Source of the DNA: Isoetes taiwanensis
Lineage: Eukaryota; Streptophyta; Lycopodiopsida; Isoetales; Isoetaceae
Assembly: GCA_021234155.1 (NCBI GenBank)
Contig: JAJEKV010000558.1
Span: forward strand, 62,001 to 126,000
Direction of reading: 5' to 3'
DNA length: 64,000 bases
Both the position numbers and the translations under genes were made by a program. The notes beneath the pieces were generated by a model. The model worked only from the letters and a program-made list of their open reading frames with translations, did no database searches and had not been told where the DNA came from. Each line of letters begins with the position of its first letter. Position 1 is the first letter of the stretch. Of this stretch, positions 12,386 through 22,726 are shown one piece after another.

Positions 12386-13390
12386 ATCATGTGTGCCCTT
12401 CCCATGTCCTGGCCAAAGAAATTCGATTGCATTCGATCTTATGCTCTTGATGATACCTAGTTACATGATAGAAAGCTCTTCTCTCGACTTGAATTAGGGA
12501 ACGCACCCGTCGGACCAAACTAAGTGATATTTCATATGGCCAGCACCATTTTCTTTCAGCCAATTGAGGTGCATCTTGAATGCTTTTGTACAAAGTGAGT
12601 ATCATGTGTTTTGTCATCTGAAATAAAGAAGTGCACACATTTCTTTATTTTACCATGTACCTTGAACATCGTGATGTGGACCATATGCTTATTTGTTCAT
12701 TGTACCAATGTTGTGAATCTCGTTGAATGGCTTCCAAAAGTATAATTCTCGAGAAATCAACAACTGATAATATGGTATCATCGAAGACTCTTCATGGATT
12801 CCTTGAATTGTTTGCTCTGCCAATGTGCCACAAAGTTATGATATACAAACTTCGACATATGATCAAACATGTTATCAACATATTCTTGGGCTGCCTTTCT
12901 TGTCAATTAGCTTTTAGTCTTAGGTGAAGTTCCTTTCTTGAGGGGCTCGTGCGTAAACCATAGACTTGCCAATCAAGCGTTTGATCAATCGCTCCTTGTA
13001 TTCTCTTGGACACAACTCAATTAATTGTTTCCCACAATTTCGACAATCTGATTTGATACATTGTAGCTTATGCCCTTTCGTTGCTTGCTTTGCTCTGTCA
13101 CATACCATAGCCCTCAAAATGTGCTAACATTATCAAATGTCTTGTTCTTGGCTTGATATATTCCAGCATGAGCTTGGATGCGCACACACCACATTGCACG
13201 AACAATTTTCATGGAGTCTTGACCTCATCAAATTAAATGCCGCATGCGGATCTGATTGCTCATGTTTCACGCAACAACATGTGTTTCTTTCCTTTAGCTT
13301 TCTAATGCAAGAAGGTTTTAAGTATTCAAATTGCCTAAGCCCAATCAGAACCTCACGGATCTTGATCCACAAAATGCGGAATAATTCAGC
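12386..13390 (-). pseudogene. Second exon: catalytic region of the transposase-like protein
   Basis: The exon opens with AELFRILWIKIREVLIGL, then a cysteine/histidine-rich region (CIRKLKERNTCCCVKHEQSDPH, HENCSC, CSSCW-like) and CRNCGKQLIELCPRE. The putative catalytic blocks follow: VDFS-ENYTF, FISDDKTHDTHFVQ, VWSDGC...FK and GHGKGTHD. Stops at about 13,120 and 12,495 and single-base shifts near 12,755 and 12,410 interrupt the frame. The motif order and spacing are those of the family as I remember it, so decay or sequencing indels, not rearrangement, explain the breaks. Confidence 0.6.
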
Positions 13391-13873
13391 CTGTAAAATT
13401 ACGATTGAAATAAAATTAGTCACCTCATTACATTACATTACATACAAATCTTTTTACATATTCAAGGCGCTAAACTCCCACACATACATGTACATTCTGA
13501 CATGAATTTTATTTCATTTACTATGAAGTCACATAATTTTTTGACAATTAATACATCTCCACACTAATTTCTTCTTAGTTACTGCCTACATCTACAATAC
13601 ATCCAGAATATACATGTAAACAAATATACATGTACGTGTTGCCATGAAATAATTTGACATTTCCATGTAGAACAACTAGGGCAGACTGCATCTACATTAC
13701 ATTCAAAAAGTAAAGAAATCTGTTACAAACTTTACATCAGTGTTACAAAATAAAAGACATCTTTATTCTGTCAAAAAGTAAAGAAATCTACAAACTTTAC
13801 ATCAGTGTTACAAAATAAAAAACATCTTTATTCTGAAAAACAAGATGCAATTACAGCTAAATTACAGTCGTAC
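13391..13873 (-). other. Spliceosomal intron, 483 bp, phase 0
   Basis: On the minus strand the donor is CAG|GTACGA at 13,873 and the acceptor TTTTACAG|GCTGAA ends at 13,391. Joining the flanks keeps the frame and rebuilds YIDITQ-AELFRILW, which fits the family architecture. The intron is AT-rich and carries a 68-bp tandem duplication. Confidence 0.8.
13705..13835. repeat. 68-bp tandem duplication inside the intron
   Basis: AAAAAGTAAAGAAATC starts at 13,705 and again at 13,773, followed both times by CAAACTTTACATCAGTGTTA and ACATCTTTATTCTG. The copies differ by a few bases, so the duplication is recent. Confidence 0.9.
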
Positions 13874-14047
13874 CTGTGTAATGTCAATATATTGAATTGG
13901 TTGTGTCCTCTTCTTCATGACATCTCTAATTTTTGGTGAAACCTTTGAGTTATCTAACCAAAACTGAGCAACCATATCCTTCATAGCCTGATCTATCGTA
14001 TTTGTTCTTGGATTTTGGACCACGCTAATGCCCACATTTTGTTCCAC
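13874..14047 (-). pseudogene. Exon ending at a GT donor, transposase-like gene
   Basis: The open frame from 14,047 contains FWLDNSKVSPKIRDVMKKR and ends ...YIDITQ exactly at base 13,874, where the minus strand reads CAG|GTACGACTG. Upstream frames toward 14,640 keep protein-like segments (IPFSREWIDVLKHRLKKK and ILPADEVSKALLQAVQRK) but with several stops. A possible second acceptor (TTTTTGTGTAG|GATG) lies at about 14,635, so a further upstream exon (14,873-14,637) is possible but unproven. Confidence 0.6.
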
Positions 14048-14640
14048 CTAGTGACATTTCCTTCTCTCCACTACTAGTTTCGTATTTCTAGGATGTATTT
14101 TTTAGCAACTTAGCTGCTAGTGAAGTCTTCTGTAATTCTCCTTCCTCTCAAACCACCATAGATAGTACAGAATGCTTTGCGACAAAGTGCATCATTGCTA
14201 TTTGCATTTTTTGGCGTCTTGGAGGCCATCCTTTAAATTCTTTACGGATCTGTTTTCACGATAGCCTCTTGAGGCCTTCAATGGCGGCTCAAATAGGAAT
14301 TGCAATCTTTTTTGTCTGCAATAATCTTCTTGCAAATATACTTTGCTGTTTTAGAGTCAAATTAGATACCTCATTCATTATGAGATTTCACAGGAAGCAT
14401 TCACCTTTCTTCTAATTGGTTTTGTCACATTATCCACCTACAAACCCTCGTTTTAGATTTTCTTTGCACTGCTTGTAACAGTGCTTTCGAAACTTCATCA
14501 GCGGGGAGGATTGAAATTTGAACCCGATGCTTGACCTCGAAGTGCTTGCATGAGAGTCAATCCTTCTTCCATAGTTTCTTCTTCAAGCGGTGCTTTAAGA
14601 CATCGATCCATTCTCTTGAGAAGGGGATACAACATCCTAC

Positions 14641-15620
14641 ACAAAAATCAGATTATTAACCAGATTTGTATTGCTTGAAGGGATTTGTATTATTGCTTGA
14701 AGGAAAGGGATTTCAATTTCTTCAAGATACATTTGTTTCTTGAAATGCATTCGATTTAGGAGGCGGCTATAATCGATTCGGGCCCAAGTTTTTCGTTGAG
14801 GTAGAATCGAGCCATGTTTGATCGATTGAGGAAAGTTCAAAATGTCGCCAAGTTTTTTTTTTTCCGCAGGCAAGATATTTGGATTTTATATTGATAGAGA
14901 AGCTAGTACAAGATTTCGGGAGGATTTGGTATAATTATGGAGAATATTGTATGTCAACCGACTTTATTAATGATAGGCAACTCCATGTAAAATTCAAAAT
15001 GTACATTACAAACACTTTAACCCAGTTCAAATTTTTACATCAATATACAAAAAAATTCAATCACCCTTTCATGCTTCTACCCAAGCGTCGACATGGATTA
15101 TGTAAAATCGAAGACCTGGAACCTGAATCTAAGTGCCATGGTGTCCCTCTTGGAAACAGTTTCTGTAAAGTTAGCATTATAAATTGAGGATGAAGCTCTT
15201 CCAAGAAGACATCGGGTGGTGACCAATCGGGAGAAACATGGGCACATTTGTGGCATGGCCATAATAACGTCTAAAAAGGTAAAATATGGACAACCGATAC
15301 AAAGAAGCTATAATTTATTAGATCATAACTTATCAAAAGGTATGTATATGAGGATAAAAAAAAATGAATATATCATAACATCTGCGTGATGTTGTGAATT
15401 TTGAATTCTTTGATGTTCTTTAGCCGGATCTTATCAACCCCAAACTACATATTAACGAAAATGTGGGGTTTCTTGGGGTTCATCATCTAACTGGAGGGCA
15501 TCAAAGAATTCAATGTTTCGACATTGCATATAAAAAAACATAATGAAATAAAGCGTGACATAAGCGTATAAAGCAGCCGGAATTGCGCGGTAGCGAGTTT
15601 GTATTTATATTCAAAAAACT
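14641..15620. other. Spacer with unassigned ORFs
   Basis: Minus 14,873-14,637 may be an upstream exon of the transposase-like gene. Plus 14,879-15,187 (102 codons) has no recognisable motif. The rest shows nothing. Confidence 0.35.
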
Positions 15621-15623
15621 ATA

Positions 15624-15754
15624 TGTACATTTTTCCTTCAGTGAAAATCGCGTCGGCCGAGTTCTTTCTAAACTAACATAGCGGTATTGCATTGTACATT
15701 TTCCTTCGTGAAAATCGCCGGTAGCGAGTTCTTTCTAAACTAACATAGCGGTAC
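15624..15754. repeat. 69-bp tandem duplication
   Basis: TGTACATTTTTCCTTC.GTGAAAATCGC starts at 15,624 and 15,693. Each copy ends with GAGTTCTTTCTAAACTAACATAGCGGTA. Confidence 0.9.
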
Positions 15755-16212
15755 ATATCTCTACAAAATGTCACATAGGCCCACTTCGCCGGGTTACATA
15801 ACCGGAGTCCGGTCCACTGTACCACTTTGATATGACATCATCCTCCCATTTCTGCGAATGTCGAAGTCTCCAAATCGAGTGTCCCGCCGATACTTGATAC
15901 CCTAATCAAATCCTCATATTTATTTGTTGGCATGAGCCTTACTAAGAGCATGAGGAGGCGCATATGTCCGTTATGCGATGGTAGCATTCCATGGCCCCCG
16001 ATACAGATGTGTCATATGGCTTGTCCAACTCTCTGTGAATGTTTTGAATAGCACAATTAAGTAGTATCTTGTACGGGGTCCAGCGTTGATGGTCGTCTGT
16101 GGGAAGTATATTTGAACTAGAAGCGCCATGTCTAATGCACTAGAACGAGAGAAATTAACTAATTAGCAAATGATATTCCTCTCCCCGGAAAATGATTCTA
16201 AATATACAAAAT

Positions 16213-16305
16213 TCAAAAGCGCCCAAAAGCATTTACTATAGTGTTTTTTTCACGGATCTAAAAGCGCCAAGGTAGCGTTTACTATAGTGTTTTTTTCACG
16301 GATCT
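16213..16305. repeat. Short tandem duplication with TTTACTATAGTGTTTTTTTCACGGATCT core
   Basis: AAAAGCGCCMAR...TTTACTATAGTG occurs twice about 44 bp apart, each time followed by a T run and CACGGATCT. Confidence 0.9.
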
Positions 16306-16416
16306 ACTTCACCGCAGCGCTTTGGGCGATTTCGTCAATCCTATGATATGCAAGAAGCAATCTTATGATATGCAAGCATATCTTATGATTTTCCTTGCCT
16401 AATGTTCTTTTCGTTT

Positions 16417-16800
16417 CTTGCATAGTCCGGAAGCATTATTTTCCTTTGCATCTAGAGCGGACTATTTGTTTTTAAAGCATTAGGGTAAGAACGGATAAAT
16501 ATGGCAAGAACATTAGGCAAGGAATATGAACAGATAAATGAAATAAGATAGAGCAATAGCAGATAGGAATCTTGTGAATGCACAAGAATTCACGAATGCA
16601 ATCATTACAATGCGGATATAACACACAAAACGGACTAGAACAATTAGGCAAATATATTCCTTGCATAGTCCGAGCGGACTATTTTCCTTGCATCTATAAT
16701 GTACTATTTGATTTTTGAAAACATTAGGGTAAGAACTTGGATAAATATGGCAAGAACATTAGGGCAAGGAATATGAAGCGGATAAATGAAATAGGAATAG
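16417..16800. repeat. Direct repeat of ~140 bp, offset ~243 bp
   Basis: CTTGCATAGTCCG begins copies at 16,417 and 16,660. Both continue through GCGGACTATTT, CATTAGGGTAAGAAC, GATAAATATGGCAAGAACATTAG and GGAATATGAA..GATAAATGAAAT. The copies differ mainly by small indels. Part of the spacer (16,520-16,600 and 16,790-16,860) is also palindromic around GAATATTATGAAA-type words. Confidence 0.8.
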
Positions 16801-16969
16801 CAATATGAAATAAAATCGTTTCATAATACTATTCCTATTTCATTTATCTGTTTTGTTTCATAATATTCCTGATCTGTTTCATATTTCTAAAACATAGCCT
16901 CTTCTTAATGTTAACCTGTTCTAATCTAAAGCATAGCCTGTTCTAAAACACTCAGAATCCTAAAACACT

Positions 16970-17280
16970 TCGAGTAATCCCTACAACACATTCATTCTAA
17001 CCCATTCATTCTAACCCATTCATTCAGAATCATAAACCCATTCATTCTAACCTTGTTTGAAGTGAAGCCGAGTTTGAATCCAAGAAGTCGAACAAATAGC
17101 CGAGTTTTGAAGCCTTGTTTGAATCAGAGTAGGATTAGCCGCTTTTGAAGCCGAAGCCAGAGTTTCGTCGATTAGCAACTGTTGTAGCCGAAGTTTGAAG
17201 CCGATTAGCCCGATTAGCCGAAGTTTGAAGCCGATTAGTCGAGCGCCTAGATTAGAAGCAAAAAAATGCTAAGAGGCATG
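16970..17280. repeat. Two minisatellites: AACCCATTCATTCT and GCCGAAGTTTGAA
   Basis: At 16,985-17,055, CCCATTCATTCTAA is repeated about five times. From 17,060 to 17,245, GAAGCCGATTAGCC / GCCGAAGTTTGAA units recur irregularly. I see no ORF of interest. Confidence 0.8.
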
Positions 17281-17354
17281 CAAAATTTGAAGAAAAAAGT
17301 TGAAGAGGCATTCAAAGCGCCTCGATTTTTGTTCGAGAATTAATAAGCGCCCAT

Positions 17355-17700
17355 GAACCATAAAATACCTATAAACCCATATTTTCATATGGTTTTAAAA
17401 GCATATTACCCATATGTTTGAAAAACCATACCCATACCTTTGAAAACCATATTACCCATATGGTTTTTAAAATAAGCATCTTACCCTAATGTTTTAAAGA
17501 AAAACCATTCTAACCCTAATGTTAAAAAAAACAATTCTTAATCTAATGTTATTAAAAACCACCCTTACTCTAAAGTTGTTAAAAAACCATACTCTTAAAT
17601 ATTTTTAAAAACCATGTTAAAATTTGTCTAACATATTTTGAAAACCATATTTGGTCTAATGTTTGTTTGAAGGTTAGATTTAATGTTCTTGGTAAGGTTC
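17355..17700. repeat. AT-rich minisatellite of AAAACCATATTACCCATATG type
   Basis: Irregular ~30-40 bp units made of AAAACCAT(A)..., (T)CTAATGTT and ACCCATATGGTTTT recur about ten times. Some contain the palindrome CCATATGG. They lie upstream of the DUF7869-like element and may be part of its 5' non-coding region. Confidence 0.7.
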
Positions 17701-18127
17701 TTTAGAGGTCTTTTGTATAGTTTCAAAGTATGTTTTTCTTGAAAACATGTCTTGCTGATGTTTTTGAATGTACTAACTTATTTTATGTTTTACTCGTATG
17801 TTTTAGGTCAATGGCATGCAACAAGCTAAAGAAGGTACCCCTAATGATGGTCCTCAAGGAAAGGAAAATCCCCAAATGATACAGATGATGCCCAAGGAAA
17901 GGAAAAGACACCCAAGGATGATGCCCAAGGAAAGAATAATGTCAAAAAAAAAAGGATGATGCAAAAGGAAAAGAAATTGTACTTTATAATCGAATCGATT
18001 GGAAAAACAAGAAGGTCAACATCCCGCATGAATGATGCAGAGAGGTAGTAGGAGAAGGGATTATTATTCTAGCCAGATCCTATAAAATACAGTCAATGAT
18101 CAAAGATTAGGGGAGGATAGGTTAGGT

Positions 18128-18739
18128 GTGGCAATCTCAAAATTATATGACAATTGGAAGGAAAAGGGGTATGGTAAAGAGGACTGCCTTGCTTGTGTGA
18201 AGCAACTAGAGGTTGCAATGATTGTGGCATGGCCTAGGCACAGTATCCAATTGGAGAAAAACTACATGTTTTCTATGGATGCAAAACCATTGTCAATAAG
18301 GTTTACACAATGTAGCAAGAGGCCACTTCCATCTTTCAAACATTATCCCACCAAAAGGTGCAAGTCAGATTATGATTGTTCTCCTGAAGCTATGATGAAG
18401 GTTAGAGGAGGTGAATGTTGTTGGGCCTCTTGTGTTAGAATGTTCACAATAGAGGAGTTGGTGGGAGCAAGAGCTACATATCAAGAACATAAGTGTGATA
18501 GTAGGAGAAATTTCATGTACACCATATTTGGCTATGCAATTCAGGATGAAAGATCGAAGAAAAAAAGATTTCCATTGAACGGAAAGTGGATATGTTCGAA
18601 AGCATGGATGGCTATACATGGAATTCCAACCTCTTCCGCAATAACCGGCAAAAGAGACATGAAAATGGAACTAGAATTGCATTGCATGGGAACAATCGGC
18701 CAAGAAAGACCAACCTCTAGGACTAAAGGAAATATTTGA
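18128..18739 (+). pseudogene. N-terminal region of the DUF7869-like protein
   Basis: This open frame of 203 codons begins at an ATG in AT-rich context. It contains scattered cysteines (CLACVKQLE; CKSDYDCSPE; GGECCWASCVRMFTIEEL) and a basic C-terminal third (KKKRFPLNGKWICSKAWMAIHGI). I recognise no DNA-binding fold, but the Cys pairs could bind zinc. The frame shifts at about 18,700 and homologous protein continues (KAYVEFNFENMPHKSKK) to the next block. It is the longest uninterrupted frame in the window. Confidence 0.6.
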
Positions 18740-20002
18740 AAGCGTATGTGGAGTTCAATTTCGAAAACATGCCACATAAGAGTAAGAAGGATGAAGCGTG
18801 GTAGAGTTGTTGTTGAGAAGAGATTGCCATCCCATTATACCCGGTAAGAGCATACTAGAGGAAATAAATGCATTGCTTGGGAACTTGGAGTAGCCTCTAT
18901 ATCCCAGCCCAGCTTTTAGTAGGCTATGGAATAAGCATTTCAAGCATGTGACCATAGCAACTTCAAACAACTTTGCAAAGTGCAATTTTGTGCTAAGTGA
19001 AGGAGACTCTTGATAAGATCATGCAACCAAGTCTAAGGGCTAAGATAAAGGGAACACATGAAGGACCATATGGTGATCAACTATCATGTAGATCAACTTA
19101 TTGGATGTGGAGGACCTTGTGCGCAATGGAACCTAATAACTATCTATGTATTATACATGACAAGATGGACCAGCAAAAGACTTGTCTTCCACAATTCAAG
19201 TACATACCAAAGTCATGTGGAAGATCATATCCTTTGCAGATTTCAATGACTGGGGCAATCTTGCATGGCCAGTCTCAAACCTACTATGGGCATTACAGTT
19301 TGGAGTTGTAGAGTGATGGTCCAGATTTTCATATTGGGAGTATCATGAGGTGTTTAAGAAACTATGAGAATGGTTACAATGGTTACCTCCAGGACCCTAC
19401 AGCTAGCCAGCCACTACATAGTGCATTGTTGGATGGAAACCCGAATAATATTGAAAAGTTTAGCAAGGCAAGGTTTAGGAGGCATGGACATAATGAACAT
19501 GTTGGAGCTTCAACATCTCGTGCTAAACCTCGGGATCTGCCTAGAAGGTTGCTCTTGCAACTTGATAACCTATCTGTGGCCAAAATAAGAGCAGTGGATG
19601 TTTTCTTTCTTATCCTACTTAACAATTTGTGGGCATTTTGAAAAGAGTTAATTTGGGGTTTCTAATGCCGGACATACTCATGAGGATGTGGATGCATTAT
19701 TTGGAAAATATAGTCATGTTTTGAGATAAAGACAAGTGACCAACTTTCCTAGGCTACTAGAAATATTCTATGGATGCACTACTCCATCTCCTATAGGATC
19801 TCTCATAGAAGAGGTGCCTGATTGGAAGAGTTTTGTGGAAGGTTATACTGAAGACATGGAAGGCCATTCTAGACCTCTTCAATTCACTTTTTGGGTGAGA
19901 GATGGGATTCCAATCATGCCTTTGGAAGATGAGACCTTAGGAGGAGAAGTGGAGAGGAGGGGCAGAAATCCGGGCATAGAGATGCGCATGGCAAGCCTAT
20001 GA
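18740..20002 (+). pseudogene. Central catalytic-like region of the DUF7869-like protein
   Basis: The blocks follow one another across frameshifts. FKHVTIATSNNFAKCNF lies near 18,930-18,985. LCAMEPNNYLCIIHDKMDQQ lies near 19,115-19,180, with MDQxKT as the first acidic motif. LPRRLLLQLDN follows at about 19,535-19,570, where this copy loses the CAGQNKN part that copy 2 keeps. AGHTHEDVDALFGKYSHVL is at about 19,665-19,725, and IEEVPDWKSFVEGYTEDMEG with a FTFWVRDGIPIM tail at 19,736-19,920. The aspartates in MDQ, LDN and GHTHEDVD are candidate catalytic residues by analogy with DDD/E transposases (inference). At least five frameshifts or stops are present. Confidence 0.65.
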
Positions 20003-20148
20003 TACCTCAGGTCAACCAAAAGCTCTAAAACCTCTGATTTAAGTGAAGCAAGTGGGATTGACCTGGGATGGCATCAATGACTACATCAAGCATTGGCAAA
20101 CTAATTACATATGACACTAATCGTGCATTGATAGATTACTAGAAGAAG

Positions 20149-20664
20149 GTGATTAACTTGTTGGATGAGGTAGACACATCCTCAGAAGAATTGACTGAAG
20201 GGTGGCTCCCTAAAAGCAGGTGGAGGACATTAGCAGGTGCTGAGGAAGATGATGGCACTATTAGTAGCATTGTTAAGGCCCATGCTCCTCCTCAATCTGA
20301 CAAACACTATGTTGGTCCTAAGAAAGATATGCCAAAATATCTAGGCGTAGATGTTTATGAACTAGTAACTGATGTGGAGTGCCACCAATTTGTGGTAGTA
20401 AAACCAGCAGATTTACAGACCTATCCGGTGTGGTTGGGATACACCATCTCAGATATTTGCAAAGAAGAAGGTGATGTTAACTTCAATAAGGTGCGTGTGG
20501 AATGGTGGTGTGCAGTGCACCTGTTGACTAATGTCACCGATAAAGAAAGATATTCAGATTGTTGGACAAAGAGGTGGAGGAGAAATCCTAGTGATCCCGA
20601 TCTTTGGCTGAACATTGAAACCAAATATTGTACTACCGTGGACTCCAAAAACTATTCCAAGTAA
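20149..20664 (+). pseudogene. C-terminal domain of the DUF7869-like protein
   Basis: An intact 171-codon frame begins at an internal ATG. Its first part is acidic (LLDEVDTSSEELTEGWLP). The second has a VxxxxxHQFVVVKPAD...YPVWLGYTISD...KVRVEWWCAV layout, as in small beta-barrel reader domains (BAH or chromo-like) found at the C-terminus of some transposases. That fold assignment is only suggestive. Copy 2 carries a related but broken version on the minus strand at 62.1-62.6 kb (see VNQKL at 62,741 and the downstream frames). Confidence 0.6.
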
Positions 20665-20999
20665 AACAGCGAGAGTTACAATACCTCAGGATGTAAGGAA
20701 TAAGGTTCTTATATCCTTGGGGATGCTGGTGGAAAAATGAAAAACTATGTAAATATGTTTTCTACATTACTATGTATCAATCACAGTTAATAAAAGTTGT
20801 GTACTACTTGAGTTTCATGATATATGATGTTGTAATTTGAAGTTAAGGTATGAATTTATATTTATATTAAGGTGTGTGATTATATGTTAACATATAGTGA
20901 CTTTTATCAAGTTACTAAAAAATTGCAATATGAAATTTGTCCCAAAATCAAGACATAATCCCAATTTTTTTTTTTTTGAAGGATCACATTAACTAATAT

Positions 21000-21625
21000 T
21001 AATCCAGAATAAATACAAGACGAGCGATATTAGGGTACTCCTGCCCACACCAGAGCGAGCACCCACCTAACATGTATACCTATCTACAACTCATGCCACG
21101 AATCTGCCCAGAGTGTCTACAATGTGGAGGGTTCTTTCCCAGACTGCTGCCTTGAACTGTTCTTTCCGAGGGGACGCCAAGTAAGAAAGATATAGTTTGT
21201 ACCTCAATTCTGCGGGACCAAAGCCTCGGCTGCATCATCTCGCGTTCTGAACACCTTCATGCGTCGCCTTCAAATGAGCCACAACAACGGACTTTACGGA
21301 TGAATGGCGGATCAAGCAGGACCACTGCTAGGGTACATCCCCAAAAGAACCTCTTGACTACGGGCGAGGTATGAAAGAGGCGCGGACCCACTTTGCCATG
21401 CCGGCTGGAGATCACGAGCAGAGAAACATGCGGTGTTCCGGGGTCTCCACCGGTGCACCACACATAGGACACAAGTCGCTAATCCAGCGGGTTGATCTGT
21501 GGGACCCATGTTTTCACCCTCGAGAACAAGATTTTGTCTGCCACAGCCAATACACGGATCTTGGGAGGCTTAGATTGGGTTCCATACCCATCTCCGGATA
21601 TAGGCCCAATCATCCCGTGCACTGA
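21000..21625 (-). pseudogene. LINE C-terminal region (zf-RVT-like)
   Basis: In a shifted minus frame near 21,430-21,460 the sequence ETPEHRMFLCS is readable. This is the ExxEHxxxxC signature of the zf-RVT domain that follows plant LINE reverse transcriptase. RRMKVFRTRDDAAEALV (about 21,260-21,210) follows, then 3' untranslated sequence up to the A-tail at 20,977. Confidence 0.55.
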
Positions 21626-22119
21626 AGACTCCACCCATCGAAGGGAGGCAGCTCATCTTGAATTGCCAAAGCCCATAATGATTTCACGAAATTTGAGGGA
21701 TCTACTTCGGGTGACACTTCCACACGCCCCGGGATATCTGCGGAGGGTGCGCGGGCGAGCATTAGCCACCCAGCGCCCGGATAGCACAATCCGTTCTTGA
21801 AGCCGAAATTTGTGGCGAAAAAGTTGTTGCTACCCGCCACCGCAGATCCATATCCACCACATGCGTCCATCCCATCCAAGGCCAGGGGGATCGGCGGAGG
21901 TCGCCGTAACCACGGCGCGTGTGGTCCAAGTGGGATCCACCAAAGGCGATGCCTCCAAGCAACGCAATTCGATGGCGCCAATCTAAGAGCGGGGGCCGGA
22001 CCTGCTTCCGCTGCCGCAGAGCCCCTTCAAAAAGCGGGAGAGGCATGAGCCTACGGCCCGATATCCCGCTAACAACGCCAAGAAGAGAGGCAGCGACACA
22101 CCTGACGGCTTGTGGAAAA

Positions 22120-22593
22120 CTATCGAGTGGGACAGTGACTGGTGAAGCAAGACCATGCCCGGTGAGTCGAGCGCCTCCTCAAGAATGGCAAAGACAAACT
22201 TAGACAAGAGGACTTGCCATGCAGCGAGAGGTCGAAGAAGCCGAGACCACCCGCAGCCTTTGGGGCAAAGACGCGACTTCCACCGGCCACCTTCACGACC
22301 GCCCCTTCCTCATTGCCTCCCCATAATGAGTTACGAACCATAGAGGAGATCTCCTGCACTTTGCTCTCCGGCGCCAGGATAATAGAAGCCATATAAACAT
22401 GAGTGGAACATAGGACGGACTTCGCCACTATGACCCTGCCAGCCATGGACAGCTTCCCCCCTTTCCACCAATTGAGATGCCGGCGCAGTCCCACCAGAAT
22501 ATCCTCCCACCACGGCTGATCACGAGAGATGTCGATCTTTAACGGAATACCTAAAAGCCTAGAGCCGCGTGCCCAGCGGGCTGCGTTCGCCAT
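22120..22593 (-). pseudogene. LINE RT thumb/connection region
   Basis: The 157-codon frame shows SRLLGIPLKIDISRDQPWW, then LNWWKGGKLSMAGRVIVAKS, YMASIILAPE and AAGGLGFFDLSLHGKSS. These match the post-palm region of plant L1 elements: YLGIPLG, LSxAGRVxLxKSVL, YxxS and GGLGxxDL. Homology continues through other frames to about 21,640. Confidence 0.8.
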
Positions 22594-22726
22594 GGGAATT
22601 GGGACACGACCACGGGCATGGGATCACCGCCGCCACAATGCCGAAAGCACCGTCCAATTCATGAGGCAGCCAGAAGCAAGGGAAAACGTATCCAGCAGCT
22701 CCTTTGTGTTTAACAGATTCCCCTCA

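Larger units (their letters stand above)
11627..14640 (-). mobile_element. Intron-containing DDD-transposase-like gene, degraded
   Basis: This minus-strand gene belongs to a transposase-like family I recall from invertebrates and non-seed plants. In order: an N-terminal region from about 14,640; FWLDNSKVSPKIRDVMKKR (near 13,960-13,900) ending in YIDITQ; a spliceosomal intron; AELFRILW...QFEYLKPSCIRKLKERNTCCCVKHEQ; CRNCGKQLIELCPREYKER; then VDFS-ENYTF (about 12,775-12,745), ISDDKTHDTHFVQ (about 12,630-12,585), VWSDGCVP*FK (about 12,540-12,488) and GHGKGTHD (12,409-12,386). Cysteine pairs suggest metal binding. The acidic residues in VDF, SDG and the final D are plausible catalytic positions, which is inference. 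The glutamine before FK has become a stop, and single-base indels lie beside ENYTF and GHGKG. A separate ORF at 11,857-11,627 may be the C-terminus. Confidence 0.65.
17770..20965 (+). mobile_element. DUF7869-like transposon, copy 1
   Basis: This plus-strand element has a near-homologous inverted partner at 61.8-64.0 kb, which proves it is a dispersed repeat. It runs from a lysine-rich leader (about 17,820-18,030), through a long protein read in several frames (18,128-20,002), to a C-terminal ORF (20,149-20,664) and a shared AT-rich 3' tail (20,700-20,965). The tail ends where the minus-strand LINE begins. The family name DUF7869 is from memory of motif order: CxxC region, MDQxKT, LQLDNCxxQNKN, GHTHEDVDALFG, IEEVPDWKSF. 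The 5' end is not defined. Confidence 0.75.

Noticed and set aside
14879-15187. 102-codon plus ORF as a host gene
   Set aside because: It has no recognisable domain, its composition is like the AT-rich flanks, and there is no supporting splice or regulatory signal.
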